Position numbers and translations under genes: made by a program. The notes under the pieces are model-generated. The model was not told the origin of the DNA. It worked only from the letters and a program-made list of their open reading frames with translations, and ran no database searches. Positions 34,292 to 45,500 of a stretch of DNA of 64,000 bases are shown here, piece by piece. Position 1 is the stretch's first letter; every line of letters starts with the position of its first letter. The stretch is from an uncultured Bacteroidota bacterium (GTDB taxonomy: Bacteria; Bacteroidota; Bacteroidia; Flavobacteriales; Flavobacteriaceae). The DNA lies in NCBI GenBank assembly GCA_902546725.1, contig CACCLB010000002.1, forward strand, positions 119,443-183,442. The letters are read 5' to 3'.

Positions 34292-35230
34292 TTATTCTTT
34301 GGGTCTTGAAGTATTTGCTTTTCTTCCAAATATGGAGAAGTGGACGTAATTTTTGGGATTCGCTTTTAGATCATTTAATAAGGCCTCCAAAGCAGCTGAT
34401 GAGCCCAATAGTTTATTGTATAAGTTATCATCATTGAGCAACTTACCGGCTGAGCCTTCTCCATAATTTAAACGAGAGATAATCGTTTTTAAGTCAGCTG
34501 ATGTTTGTTCAAAATTTTCAATCGTAGCACCTAGAGGCATTTGATTTAAAGAATCCGTAAGTTGACTTAAATTTTTAGAGGTATCCTCTAAATTATTCAT
34601 AGTCCCTTTAAAGTTTTTTTCGTTTTGCACAACTACCCGATTCATGTTTTCTGTAAGTTCTGCTACATTATTTACACTTTCAGCTAAACCTTCAAGTGCA
34701 AATTTTAGATTCGTTTGAGTTTGGTAATTCATCACATTACTCACACCGGCAAAGAGAGAATCGGCAGATGTTAAAAGTCCCTCAATTTTATCTTGTAAAG
34801 GGGCAATTTGTTGATTGACCAGTTCTGTCAAACCAGGTTTAATCTCTGAAGGCAACACATCCCCTGTCTTTACTTCACTTCCCTGATCGTATTTAGGCAA
34901 AATCGCTATAGCTTTTCCACCGATGAGACCCGCCTCATAGAGTTGAGCCGTACTTTGATTTGAAAAATTCAAATCGCTTCTCAAACTGAACGTGACTTTG
35001 ATTTTATCGTAGTTTTCATCAAAATCAATATTTCTTACTTTTCCGACATTTAAACCGTTGATGGTAACATTAGCACCGATAACAAGTCCCTCAACGTCTT
35101 GATAAATAGACGAAACAACTTTACTGTTATCTAAGAGGGAAGCCCCTTTGAGGTAATTGAATCCAAAAATAAAAATGGCAACGCAACCCAGGATGAGAAT
35201 TGCAGTTTTTACTTCGCGTGATATCTTCAA
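34292..35230 (-). CDS. MlaD/MCE-domain phospholipid transport protein
   Basis: A 312-residue protein with one N-terminal transmembrane helix (residues 8-26), then an MCE domain (about 38-115) containing VEGLVIGANVTINGLNVGKV, and a long helical, coiled-coil-like region (about 130-290). MCE proteins form hexameric rings that carry lipids between inner and outer membranes. No Mla-type permease or ATPase is adjacent, so the other parts are encoded elsewhere. It precedes the Fe-S genes and follows the amidase on the same strand. Confidence 0.9.
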   Translation of the reverse strand: MKISREVKTAILILGCVAIFIFGFNYLKGASLLDNSKVVSSIYQDVEGLVIGANVTINGLNVGKVRNIDFDENYDKIKVTFSLRSDLNFSNQSTAQLYEAGLIGGKAIAILPKYDQGSEVKTGDVLPSEIKPGLTELVNQQIAPLQDKIEGLLTSADSLFAGVSNVMNYQTQTNLKFALEGLAESVNNVAELTENMNRVVVQNEKNFKGTMNNLEDTSKNLSQLTDSLNQMPLGATIENFEQTSADLKTIISRLNYGEGSAGKLLNDDNLYNKLLGSSAALEALLNDLKANPKNYVHFSIFGRKANTSRPKE

Positions 35231-35283
35231 AATAAAGCGTTTTACAATGCTTTACAAATTTAGAAATTATTTTCAGAAGAGCA

Positions 35284-36450
35284 TCATTTTATCAACTCTA
35301 GTGCTTCGCTAATGGATATTTTTTTATCGCCATTATAAGCCACAACAAAAGCATTAGTATATCCTTTATTTTTGGCTATTTTTAAATGCTGCTGTGCTTC
35401 TTCATAGCTTATAGAACTTTGGTAAAAATACCGATACAATTTACCTGATTTTTCTCTGCTAATGGGGGACAAACCTTTAAAATTATAACCTTTTGCAGCA
35501 ATGCTATTCTTGCTGGCAGCAATCTGAACTTTAAAAATCAAATCTGGATTTAAACCAACAGGCTTGCTTCGAATTGGTTTGCTTTCAACTGAGCTTGCTT
35601 CTGCTTGAACCCCTGCTTCACGCAAGTTTTTGTAATTTAAGATTGCCTTGGAAATGGCATTTGCCATCTGGTTTTGTCCTTTGGAAGAATTTAAAAAAGC
35701 ACCTTCTGAGCTATTGGTCAAAAATCCTGTCTCAACCAATACACTCGGCATATAAGTATATTTTAAAACGACAAAACCCGCTTGTTTAACAGTTCTGTCT
35801 TTGCGTTTTAAATTATTTATAAAACTCTTTTGAATGGTACTTGCAGCTGCGATACTTTGGTCTAAATAAGTCTCTTGCATCAAAATCAAACTAATTACGG
35901 ATTCGGGATCATTGGGATCAAAACCGTCGTATTTTTGCTCGTAATTCTCCTCCAGAAAAATTACTGAATTTTCTTTTTGTGCCACTTTAAAGTTGCGTTC
36001 GTTTTCATGCAGCCCTAAGACAAAGGTTCCAGCTCCAAAAGCTCTAGAGGAGGTAAAGGCATCACAGTGAATGGAAATAAACAAATCCGCATCTGCTTTA
36101 TTAGCAATATTTGCACGCTCAATAAGGTCTACAAAAACATCTTTTTTTCGGGTGTAGATGACTTTAATAGCAGGGTTTTTTTCCAATTGAGCTCCAATCT
36201 TAAGTGCGATATTGAGTGCGATTTTTTTCTCGTAATAGCCGTTTCCTCTATTACCTGAATCGTGACCTCCATGACCAGCATCTAAAACAACAACAAAAGG
36301 CTTCTCTTGCGCTGAGGCATTAGCAATAAGGCTAGGCAATAACACTAGTGTAGTCCAGCAGCTTAAACAGAAAATAAAACTTCGCAATTTTATAGACTGA
36401 CGAAACAGAGAAATAGACAAAAAATCTTGATGCATCCTTAAAATTATCAT
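35284..36450 (-). CDS. N-acetylmuramoyl-L-alanine amidase (Amidase_3)
   Basis: A 388-residue secreted peptidoglycan amidase. After a hydrophobic leader (about residues 20-47) comes the zinc amidase domain: VVLDAGHGGHDSG with the first zinc ligand H60, E74 in YYEKKIALN as the second, FISIHCDAF with the third histidine, and catalytic VETGFL. It cleaves the amide bond between MurNAc and L-alanine of the stem peptide. The C-terminal 80 residues (FKVQIAASKNSI onward) look like a SPOR-type peptidoglycan-binding domain. An ATG five codons downstream (36435) is an alternative start. The promoter of the divergent lptD gene overlaps its start. Confidence 0.9.
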   Translation of the reverse strand: MIILRMHQDFLSISLFRQSIKLRSFIFCLSCWTTLVLLPSLIANASAQEKPFVVVLDAGHGGHDSGNRGNGYYEKKIALNIALKIGAQLEKNPAIKVIYTRKKDVFVDLIERANIANKADADLFISIHCDAFTSSRAFGAGTFVLGLHENERNFKVAQKENSVIFLEENYEQKYDGFDPNDPESVISLILMQETYLDQSIAAASTIQKSFINNLKRKDRTVKQAGFVVLKYTYMPSVLVETGFLTNSSEGAFLNSSKGQNQMANAISKAILNYKNLREAGVQAEASSVESKPIRSKPVGLNPDLIFKVQIAASKNSIAAKGYNFKGLSPISREKSGKLYRYFYQSSISYEEAQQHLKIAKNKGYTNAFVVAYNGDKKISISEALELIK

Positions 36451-36458
36451 TAATTTTG
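36427..36458 (+). promoter_or_regulatory. Bacteroidota promoter for lptD (TTG-N21-TAATTTTG)
   Basis: A TTG at 36427-36429 and the -7 box TAATTTTG at 36451-36458, separated by 21 bases, match the Bacteroidota promoter rule well. The leader to the TTG start codon at 36499 would be about 35 bases. The -33 part lies inside the start of the divergent amidase gene. Confidence 0.6.
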
Positions 36459-36498
36459 GTCGTTTGAACCAAGCACAACAAATTTAGGGCTTATCACT

Positions 36499-39132
36499 TT
36501 GCAATCAAAGTTTTATCATATAGCATATTTCCTCTTTTTCTTCGGACTAGGAATTATTCGCGCCCAAACTACAGCCTCTACTACCCTAACAGATGAAGTG
36601 TTACTGGACAGTATCTCAAAACCCGTAGAAAAAAAACCTTTGCTTTTGGCTGAAGTGGAATACAAAGCCAAAGATTGCGTCCAAATTGATCGAAAAAACA
36701 ATAAACTCATTCTCTATAACGAAGCTGAACTTTACTACCAAGATATAGAGCTTCGTGCAGGGATTATCATATTAGATTATCAAACCAATGAGGTCAATGC
36801 TGGTAGAATAGAGCTCGATTCTACACTTGTACAATATCCCTTTTTTAAACAAGGTAGTAACGAAGTAAATCCAGACTCAATTCGATTTAATTTTGACACC
36901 CAAAAAGCCTTGATCTGGAATTCCAAATCAGGTCAAAATGGAATGGATATTTTCGCTGCTTTGACAAAAAAACAAAATGATTCGGTCTATTTTATCAAAG
37001 ATGCTCGAGTCAGTACTGCAGGTAAATTGATTGGAGGTGAAGATGAGGGAATTGATTACTATTTCAAAGTTCGGAAGGGTAAAATTATTCCTGGTGGGAA
37101 AATTATTTCTGGACTAACCAATATGTTTATAGCGGACGTACCCACACCGGTAGGGCTTCCATTTGCATATTTTCCATCTTCACAAACCAAAGAATCAGGT
37201 TTTATCATTCCTTCCATAGGAGAAAGTAATTTAAGAGGATACTATATTCAAAATGGCGGTTATTATTTGGGGTTATCAGATTATTTTGACCTTACGATAA
37301 TTGCGGATTATTACACCAACGGGAGCTATGGTTTTCGAGGAGACTCTCAATACAATGTGCGCTACAAATACAGGGGGACGTTCAGCTTTAGGTATGAAAA
37401 CCTCATCAATGAAGCGAGGGGGCTTCCAGAATACTCTAAATCAACCGTTTTTAACGTCCGTTGGAACCATAGTAAGGATCCGAAATCAAGTCCTAACTCA
37501 ACCTTTTCGGCCTCAGTAAACTTCGGGAGTAGTGATTATTACAGGCAATCTATTAATCAGTTAAACTCTCCAAACTTTCTAAACAACAATTTGAGCTCCT
37601 CCATTTCATATTCCAAGTCATTTCCTGAATACCCTCGAGTTAATATATCCCTTACTACTGCGATGTCGCAAAACTCACAATCGAAGTCCGTCAATTTAAC
37701 ACTCCCTACTTTTCAAGCCAATATGGAGCGGATCTACCCTTTTGCACCAAAGGTAGGGGCTAAAAAAGGACTCTTTCAAAACATCAACTTCCAATATACT
37801 AGTAGAGCAGAAAATAGAATCATAACCACAGAAGAGGCACTTTTTGGGCCCAGCATGTTTGATAATTCAAAAATGGGGATGAAACACACTATTCCTTTAA
37901 GCACAAACTTTAAACTATTTAAATACCTCAGCATGTCTGCAAGTGCAAACTACGATGAAGTATGGACACAAAATACAGTTCGCTTTTCAGATTATGATCC
38001 TGAATTGGGAAGATCAGTGAAAGACACCATCAATAATATTGGTACTTTTAGACAATACAGCTTAAGTGCTTCCCTAGGTACTACTGTTTATGGAACATTC
38101 AATTTTGGAGAGGATAAGAAAATTCAGTCCATACGTCATACCATTAGGCCAGCGATCAGCTATACAAACAAGCCCAGCTTTGAAAGATATTACGATACCT
38201 ATATCGTTGATGCGGACGGAAACTCAGCTGAATATACACGCTATCAGAATAGCTTATTCGGAATCCCATCCAAAGCATTATCCAACAGTATGGGTATCAG
38301 TATTGGAAATAATTTTGAAGCCAAAGTTCGAGACAAGGACTCTACTGCAACAGGGCCAAAAAAGATAGTTTTACTCAATAACCTAAATATATCGACCTCA
38401 CATAACTTTGCTGCTGATTCACTTCGATGGAGTCCTTTGCGAATGTCTTCTGGTTTTTCACTTCTACAAGGAAAAATGAGCATTAATTTTGGTAGCACCT
38501 TTGATCCTTATGCTTTGGACGAAAACAAAGTCCGTGTCAATAAGTTCAATATCGCTAACGGTGGAGGGTTGTTGCGTTTGACTAGTGCCAATATCAATAT
38601 GAATTATTCATTTTCTAGTACCCAATTGGAAGGCAATAGAGAGGAGGGAGAAGAAGATTTAGAACAAAGAAATCAAAGAGAGGCAACCTCTAGCGGTGGT
38701 CGAGATGATGATTTATTTGGTCGGGCAGAAGACTTTACAGATCGGCGTATGAACGATGCCGAGAATACTGACCCCGCACCTACCTACCCCAGTTATCGCA
38801 CAAAAATACCCTGGGATTTAAAGATTGCCTATTCACTAACCTATAATAATTCTAGAGGGCAACGAGATTTTAGCAATAATTCGTTGATGTTCTCAGGAAA
38901 TGTTGATTTGACTCCTAAATGGAAAGTTGGGGTTTCCTCTGGGTATGATTTTAAAGGACAAGGATTTACTTATACTCAATTGCGTTTTAATAGGGATTTA
39001 AATAGTTGGCGTCTTAATTTTAGTTGGGTTCCTTTCAGTGATAGGGCATCATGGAACTTTTTTATAGGGATCAAATCAGACTTGCTCAGTGACATTAAAT
39101 ACGAAAAACAAAGCTTACCCAACAGAAGGTAG
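36499..39132 (+). CDS. lptD: LptD-type outer-membrane LPS assembly protein
   Basis: The 877-residue protein starts with a signal peptide (HIAYFLFFFGLGIIRAQ), then an OstA-like beta-jelly-roll (about 55-200), and ends in a large beta-barrel rich in alternating aromatic residues with a C-terminal Asn/Arg tail. LptD inserts lipopolysaccharide into the outer membrane. The segment PTPVGLPFAYFPSSQTKESG is characteristic of the Bacteroidota LptD family. The start codon is TTG at 36499. No in-frame ATG or GTG lies upstream before the stop at 36451, and the TTG gives a proper signal peptide. Confidence 0.88.
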   Translation: MQSKFYHIAYFLFFFGLGIIRAQTTASTTLTDEVLLDSISKPVEKKPLLLAEVEYKAKDCVQIDRKNNKLILYNEAELYYQDIELRAGIIILDYQTNEVNAGRIELDSTLVQYPFFKQGSNEVNPDSIRFNFDTQKALIWNSKSGQNGMDIFAALTKKQNDSVYFIKDARVSTAGKLIGGEDEGIDYYFKVRKGKIIPGGKIISGLTNMFIADVPTPVGLPFAYFPSSQTKESGFIIPSIGESNLRGYYIQNGGYYLGLSDYFDLTIIADYYTNGSYGFRGDSQYNVRYKYRGTFSFRYENLINEARGLPEYSKSTVFNVRWNHSKDPKSSPNSTFSASVNFGSSDYYRQSINQLNSPNFLNNNLSSSISYSKSFPEYPRVNISLTTAMSQNSQSKSVNLTLPTFQANMERIYPFAPKVGAKKGLFQNINFQYTSRAENRIITTEEALFGPSMFDNSKMGMKHTIPLSTNFKLFKYLSMSASANYDEVWTQNTVRFSDYDPELGRSVKDTINNIGTFRQYSLSASLGTTVYGTFNFGEDKKIQSIRHTIRPAISYTNKPSFERYYDTYIVDADGNSAEYTRYQNSLFGIPSKALSNSMGISIGNNFEAKVRDKDSTATGPKKIVLLNNLNISTSHNFAADSLRWSPLRMSSGFSLLQGKMSINFGSTFDPYALDENKVRVNKFNIANGGGLLRLTSANINMNYSFSSTQLEGNREEGEEDLEQRNQREATSSGGRDDDLFGRAEDFTDRRMNDAENTDPAPTYPSYRTKIPWDLKIAYSLTYNNSRGQRDFSNNSLMFSGNVDLTPKWKVGVSSGYDFKGQGFTYTQLRFNRDLNSWRLNFSWVPFSDRASWNFFIGIKSDLLSDIKYEKQSLPNRR

Positions 39133-39175
39133 CTGTCATCTATGATTTTTATTAACTTGTAATAAATATATCTAA

Positions 39176-39559
39176 GTGAAAAAAAAGATCATTACTACAC
39201 TCAATGCACCCCCACCATTAGGGCCTTACAATCAAGCAGTTAAAGCTGGAAATACCCTTTATATTTCTGGGCAAATACCGATTATTGCGAAAAATATGGA
39301 ATTGTTTAGCGGAACCATAAAAGAGGAAACTCAACTCGTAATGCAACATTTGGAAGCCATATTGGATGCAGCTGAAATGAATTTTAGTCAGGTGGTAAAA
39401 GCATCCATTTTTTTAGATGATATGGAGAATTTTGGCCAGGTCAATGAAGTGTATGGAAGCTATTTCGACAATGATACCGCACCAGCTAGAGAAACCGTTG
39501 CAGTGAAAACACTTCCAAAATCAGTACGTATTGAAATATCAATGATTGCGGTTGACTAA
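39176..39559 (+). CDS. ridA: RidA-family protein (2-iminobutanoate/2-iminopropanoate deaminase)
   Basis: A 127-residue RidA-family protein that hydrolyses reactive enamine/imine intermediates made by PLP-dependent dehydratases. The N-terminus has TTLNAPPPLGPYNQAVKAGNTLYISGQIP, and the conserved arginine sits in APARETVAVKTLPKSVRIEI, which forms the active site between subunits. Length is normal. The start is GTG at 39176. The gene overlaps the convergent nagK gene by four bases. Confidence 0.92.
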   Translation: MKKKIITTLNAPPPLGPYNQAVKAGNTLYISGQIPIIAKNMELFSGTIKEETQLVMQHLEAILDAAEMNFSQVVKASIFLDDMENFGQVNEVYGSYFDNDTAPARETVAVKTLPKSVRIEISMIAVD

Positions 39560-40419
39560 GCCTCCGTGTCAATACGATTTTTATGGTATTTCACCAATTC
39601 GTCTATAGGACGTTGGACGATTCTACCCATAGTGAGTCCTTTTAAGGCGAGTGCTTTTTCAATTTCTTCTTTTAAATAATATGAAATTGATCCTATAAAG
39701 TGAATTGGGATATCCTTAGCATTATCGAATTGTAGAATTTGATGATTGATAAATCGCTCAAGACCCTTTGCAATGATATCTTGAAACACTTCATTCTTTT
39801 TGTGTTTTATTAAAAATCTTGAAAAAGTAGCCAAGTAGGTATTGGGATTTTCACGTCTGTAAATATTCTCTTTAATCGTATCAGGTGTAAGGTCGTATTC
39901 TTGCTCAAATTCTTTAGCCAAATCTTCTGACATTGTATTAAAATAGTAACTGCGAATAAGCTGCTTACCGTAAAAATTTCCGCTGGCTTCATCCATCAAA
40001 ATATAACCCAAAGAAGTTACTCTTTGCTCTATATCTTTACCGTCAAAATAGGTGCAATTTGAACCAGTCCCCAATATGCAGACAATGGACTTTTCACCTA
40101 TGTCTGCAGCGGCATAGACCGCTGCATAGGTGTCTTCTTTAATGATGATTTTACTGCTGGTAAAAATCTCTTCAAAAACACGACGAATTCTTCTCTGAGG
40201 GGAATCAACTCCACAGCCAGCTCCGTAAAAATAGAGGTGACTTACCTTCTTTCGATTCTGATATAAATCGAAATTATTAATGATCCGTTCTTTTAGAATG
40301 GCACTTGATAGTACTTGGGGGTTTAGACCCAAGGTTTGTGTAGAAAAAATGGTCTCTCCATTTGCATCTACAGCAATCCAATCTGTTTTTGTAGAACCAC
40401 TGTCAACTACTAAAATCAT
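39556..40419 (-). CDS. N-acetylglucosamine kinase-like (BadF/BadG family)
   Basis: A 287-residue sugar kinase of the BadF/BadG/BcrA/BcrD ATPase family. It has the actin-like phosphate loop DSGSTKTDWIAVD at the N-terminus, CILGTGSNCTYFDG in the middle and EASGNFYGKQLIRSYYF after it. Its layout matches bacterial and eukaryotic N-acetylglucosamine kinases, which phosphorylate GlcNAc at C6. It lies 12 bases downstream of gapA and in line with pfkA, so sugar phosphorylation, glycolysis and cell wall recycling genes share a cluster. Substrate is inferred from the family. Confidence 0.82.
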   Translation of the reverse strand: MILVVDSGSTKTDWIAVDANGETIFSTQTLGLNPQVLSSAILKERIINNFDLYQNRKKVSHLYFYGAGCGVDSPQRRIRRVFEEIFTSSKIIIKEDTYAAVYAAADIGEKSIVCILGTGSNCTYFDGKDIEQRVTSLGYILMDEASGNFYGKQLIRSYYFNTMSEDLAKEFEQEYDLTPDTIKENIYRRENPNTYLATFSRFLIKHKKNEVFQDIIAKGLERFINHQILQFDNAKDIPIHFIGSISYYLKEEIEKALALKGLTMGRIVQRPIDELVKYHKNRIDTEA

Positions 40420-40431
40420 GAATAAATGAGA

Positions 40432-41436
<1,005 letters not shown>

Positions 41437-41464
41437 TTAGTTTAGTTGATTATTATTTGTTTAG

Positions 41465-42451
41465 TTAAATTGTTAATATATCCGAGACTCGGATTAAATC
41501 TTTATTAATTTCTGATTTTCCTTTAATCGCTTTTTCCAAGGGGCTAAAAATTATTTCCTCACTTTTCATTCCAACCATCATATTGGACTTGCCTTCGAGC
41601 AAAGCTTCTACTGCATAAACACCCATTCTAGAAGCGAGTACACGATCAAAACAAGATGGACTGCCTCCTCGTTGCATATGTCCTAAAACAGAAACTCTGA
41701 CATCGTAGTAAGGCATATTTTTTTCTACGTATTCCGCAATTTCAAAAACATTTTTGCCTGTTTTGTCTCCTTCAGCGACTACTACAATACTCGATGATTT
41801 ACCAGATTTTTCACTTCTTTTTAATGAATCAAGTAAGCGGTCGAGTCCCATGTCCTCTTCCGGAATCAATACTTCCTCGGCACCAGCACCAATACCCGTA
41901 TTCAAAGCGATATGACCTGCATCTCTTCCCATTACCTCCACAAAAAAGAGTCGGTTATGAGAAATTGCGGTATCTCTGATTTTATCTATCGCTTCTATTA
42001 CGGTATTTAGAGCTGTATCGTAACCGATGGTATGAGAAGTTCCAAAAATATCATTATCAATCGTACCGGGTATTCCTATTACTGGAATATTGAACTCCGA
42101 CTGAAAGATCATTGCTCCAGTAAAAGAACCGTCACCACCGATAACTACTAGGGCCTCAATTCCGTGTTTCTGGATTGTTTCAAAAGCAGTTTGTCTACCT
42201 TCTTTAGTTCTGAATTCTAAACAGCGTGCAGATTTTAAAACTGTTCCCCCTTTGTTAATGATGTTGTTTACGCTTCGTGCGTTCATCACCTTTACCTTAT
42301 TATCGATAAGTCCTTGATAACCTTGATAGATACCTACACATTCTATTTTGTGGTAGGCGGCAGTTCTCACCACAGCTCTAAGGGCGGCGTTCATTCCAGG
42401 GGCATCTCCCCCTGAGGTCAATACACCGATTTTTTTAATACTCGTACTCAT
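41465..42451 (-). CDS. pfkA: ATP-dependent 6-phosphofructokinase
   Basis: A 328-residue PfkA-type enzyme that phosphorylates fructose 6-phosphate in glycolysis. It has the phosphate-loop GGDAPGMNAALRAV, GGDGSFTGA for ATP, catalytic PGTIDNDIFGTSHTIG, and MGRDAGHIAL for substrate binding. The glycine after GGDG agrees with ATP rather than pyrophosphate as donor. It is first in a likely operon with gapA. No activator site was assessed. Confidence 0.96.
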   Translation of the reverse strand: MSTSIKKIGVLTSGGDAPGMNAALRAVVRTAAYHKIECVGIYQGYQGLIDNKVKVMNARSVNNIINKGGTVLKSARCLEFRTKEGRQTAFETIQKHGIEALVVIGGDGSFTGAMIFQSEFNIPVIGIPGTIDNDIFGTSHTIGYDTALNTVIEAIDKIRDTAISHNRLFFVEVMGRDAGHIALNTGIGAGAEEVLIPEEDMGLDRLLDSLKRSEKSGKSSSIVVVAEGDKTGKNVFEIAEYVEKNMPYYDVRVSVLGHMQRGGSPSCFDRVLASRMGVYAVEALLEGKSNMMVGMKSEEIIFSPLEKAIKGKSEINKDLIRVSDILTI

Positions 42452-42534
42452 TCAATTGATTTCACGCTAAATTTAAACATTATATCAACAGCAGACTAAC
42501 TAGTGAAGAAATTTTACAAAATTGAAATGGAATG

Positions 42535-45500
42535 TTATAATTTAGTTTTTTTGACAAATCGAACAGGGCTTTCAGCTGCTTGATTTTTCCCATTCTGTTC
42601 AGTTTTATTTTGGACGGATTGACTTGCTACAACCTTCTGAATAAGTTCTTTAAATGTATTGAAATCAACATCATAAGAAAGTCCTACCCCTTGGGTATAT
42701 CCAAGCTCATCTCCAATGTATCGGAATTCGTTTTCTTTGTTAAACACTTTGGCTCTAAGAGAACCTTCATCATTAAGAATAAAATCAATTTGAATATTTC
42801 CTACGATCAAAGTTTGCTCAACACCTCCAACAGGAACACCTATTTTTCCATTCAGTAAAATACGGTCACTAATTTGAGTTGATAAAGTAAAACCCAACCG
42901 ATCCTCTGTAGCAATATCCAATAGGGCACTTTTATCGCCTTGGAGGTAGTCGATACCAACCTTCAACTTGTCGTTTTCCTCACCTATAAGATTGCTGACG
43001 ATATCCGATGCTTTTTGATAAAGGTTGTTTGTAATTCCCTGCATGGAGACACTTACTTCATTGATAAAGATTCCCTGTGAAAGTAGAGAAATAGCCTGTA
43101 ACTGACTTCGCTGAGGATCTGCCAGACGGTAATTGATCTCAGAAGCCACTGTGCCGCTGGTGTTGGGAAAGTCAATCTCAAAAACAGGGTCATCAGGTTT
43201 TAATAGATTTCCTTGCAGACGAATTAAAACTTCTGTAGGGATACTCTTATTAAAGTTTGGGTTATCCAACAGTAATGCGGGGTTGGCACCACCAGGAACA
43301 TTGTAAACCGCTTCTAAATCCATTTGCGCTTCCAAGGGGTTGCCTTCCCAAACAATAGTTCCTCCTGGTTTTACATTGAATTTTTTATCGATAACACTTA
43401 AGTTTTTGAAATTATAAATCCCGTCATAAGTGATAAAATCACCCCACATGTTGAATTTACCATTGGTGTTGATTTCCATAAAAAGGTTTCCCGCTCCTCT
43501 TCCACTCAAATAGCTCCCTGTTTCTTGATCGATAACAATTTCAATTGAGGCATCGTTGGTAACATCCAATTCAAAGTCCATCTCAATACCCCTAATTTCT
43601 TTTAATTCTTTGGATTCGGTATTGACATCTTCAACTCGCTGAGCGTTTTTATCAATAAAATTTACAAAACTATTATCGGATATACCATAGCTCTCTGCCC
43701 AAGGAATCTTTATTGAAGTTCCCTCCTCTGAAGTTCCCTGCATCGAAATGCTCAAGTTTCGAGTAGGTCCTGTAAGGCTTAAATTTCCATTTAAAAAACC
43801 TTGTCCAAAAAATAGAGATTCAGGTTTTTGTATCGTATTTAACAGCAGCATTCTATCAGATTCAATTTGCAAGTCTAAACTCCAATCCCTAAAGTTGACA
43901 TGAGAAAAAGTTCCATCCATAAATGCAGACGTGCCCTCGGCTTGTTCTTTTAGATTAACCGCTCTAAACACAAAATCTTGATTAATTAGGTCGACTTGGG
44001 TGGCATCGGCCTTGTATAACAAATTGAGATAAGGGATTCCAATTTGCGCATCTTTAAGGTCAAGAATCCCATTGTGTTTTAGCTGATTTAATGGTCCCCA
44101 TAAATTTACATTACCGGTTATAGCTCCTTTAATATTTTGTACAGCACCTCTCCCTAAAGGGGATAAAAAATCAAGGTTTAGATTATAAAAATCCAAGTCT
44201 AGATTAAGTGTTGGGTTCTCTAGACCTTGCCAAACTCCATTTCCAGACATTTGATTGTTAAATTCCTTTTTTAAGTTAAAATCAACTACATAGGTATTCA
44301 ACTGAGTATTGCCATTAGAGTTTAGTTCAAATTGTCCCAACTGTTGTCCATTGATATTCCAATCAGCAACAGCGGCTGAAATATCTAACTGATTTTCACT
44401 TTGAGATCGGGTGATCGCAACTATTAAATCTGCATTCCCTGACTGCCTGAAGACAGGACTGTTGGGGAGTAAATTTTCGAGTATAACATTATCAACATCC
44501 AAATTTAAATTAAATTGATTTTTATCCAAATAAGCTCCAGAGACCTCAATCAACTGATTTTCTGTAACTGCTAAAAGGTCGGTCAAAACAGTCTGCTTTG
44601 TCTTTGAATTGAAGCTCACTTTTTGATTGGGTGTATCGTCTGGATTCAATATCCAAGTTTCTTTACCTAAGGGAAATTTTGATTTTTTAAAACCAAAATA
44701 AGAGGTTCCGTCTTGACCCATTGTATGGTAAAAATTCAACTCAAAAGGAATCTGCTCTTTGGCTTCATTAGTAAATTCAGTTCGGAAGAATAAGGTGTCT
44801 TTAAGTTTGGTGCTAATCATATTAAAGGTTCTTCCTTTAATATATTCTTGAGTAATTCGGTCTACACTAAGAAAAGTATTGTAAATGGGATTCTTGGTAT
44901 CAATTTGAAAATGAAGCTGTTCCAACTGCAAACTATTCCACCTTAGCAAAGGAGTATCGAGAGTTACATTGGATCTTTTAAGGTCAGAGGAAATATTCCC
45001 CTTAAGGCTTATGTTTTCAGAAATTGAAAACTCTGGATAAAGGGCATCTAAAAGTTTTTTGTAAATCTTAAGCTTAAAACTCAACTCCTGCCCTTTTTCT
45101 GGCTGCTTTTGAGGCAAAAACGGATAGGCTTGGTGAAGTGTTTGCTGAAATAGATTGACTAGTTCAGAGGTTTTAAAGACCCCATTGGCAACTCCTGAGA
45201 TACAGTCAGTATTCAGTATACTGAGTTTTGTCTCACCTTGATCAAACTGTTGAGCTACAGTAATAGGATTTAAGCTTACTACCCCCTTTTCATTGGTGAT
45301 TTGAGCAGCTGATATTTTGAACTCTCCTTCAATATCATCGAGCTTGTTTCCTTTAAAACCTCCTAAAATCACACCTTTGAATTCCCGCTTTCCTGCACCC
45401 AATTGGAGTCCAAGACGATTTATATCCCATTTAGAAATATTTGTCGCAGAAATGTACTGGGGGATTGAATCTGTAAAATCAAATCGCAGATCGCTTTTTA

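Noticed and set aside
37301..37519. Short plus-strand frame inside lptD
   Set aside because: It is a shadow frame of the real gene and shows no features.
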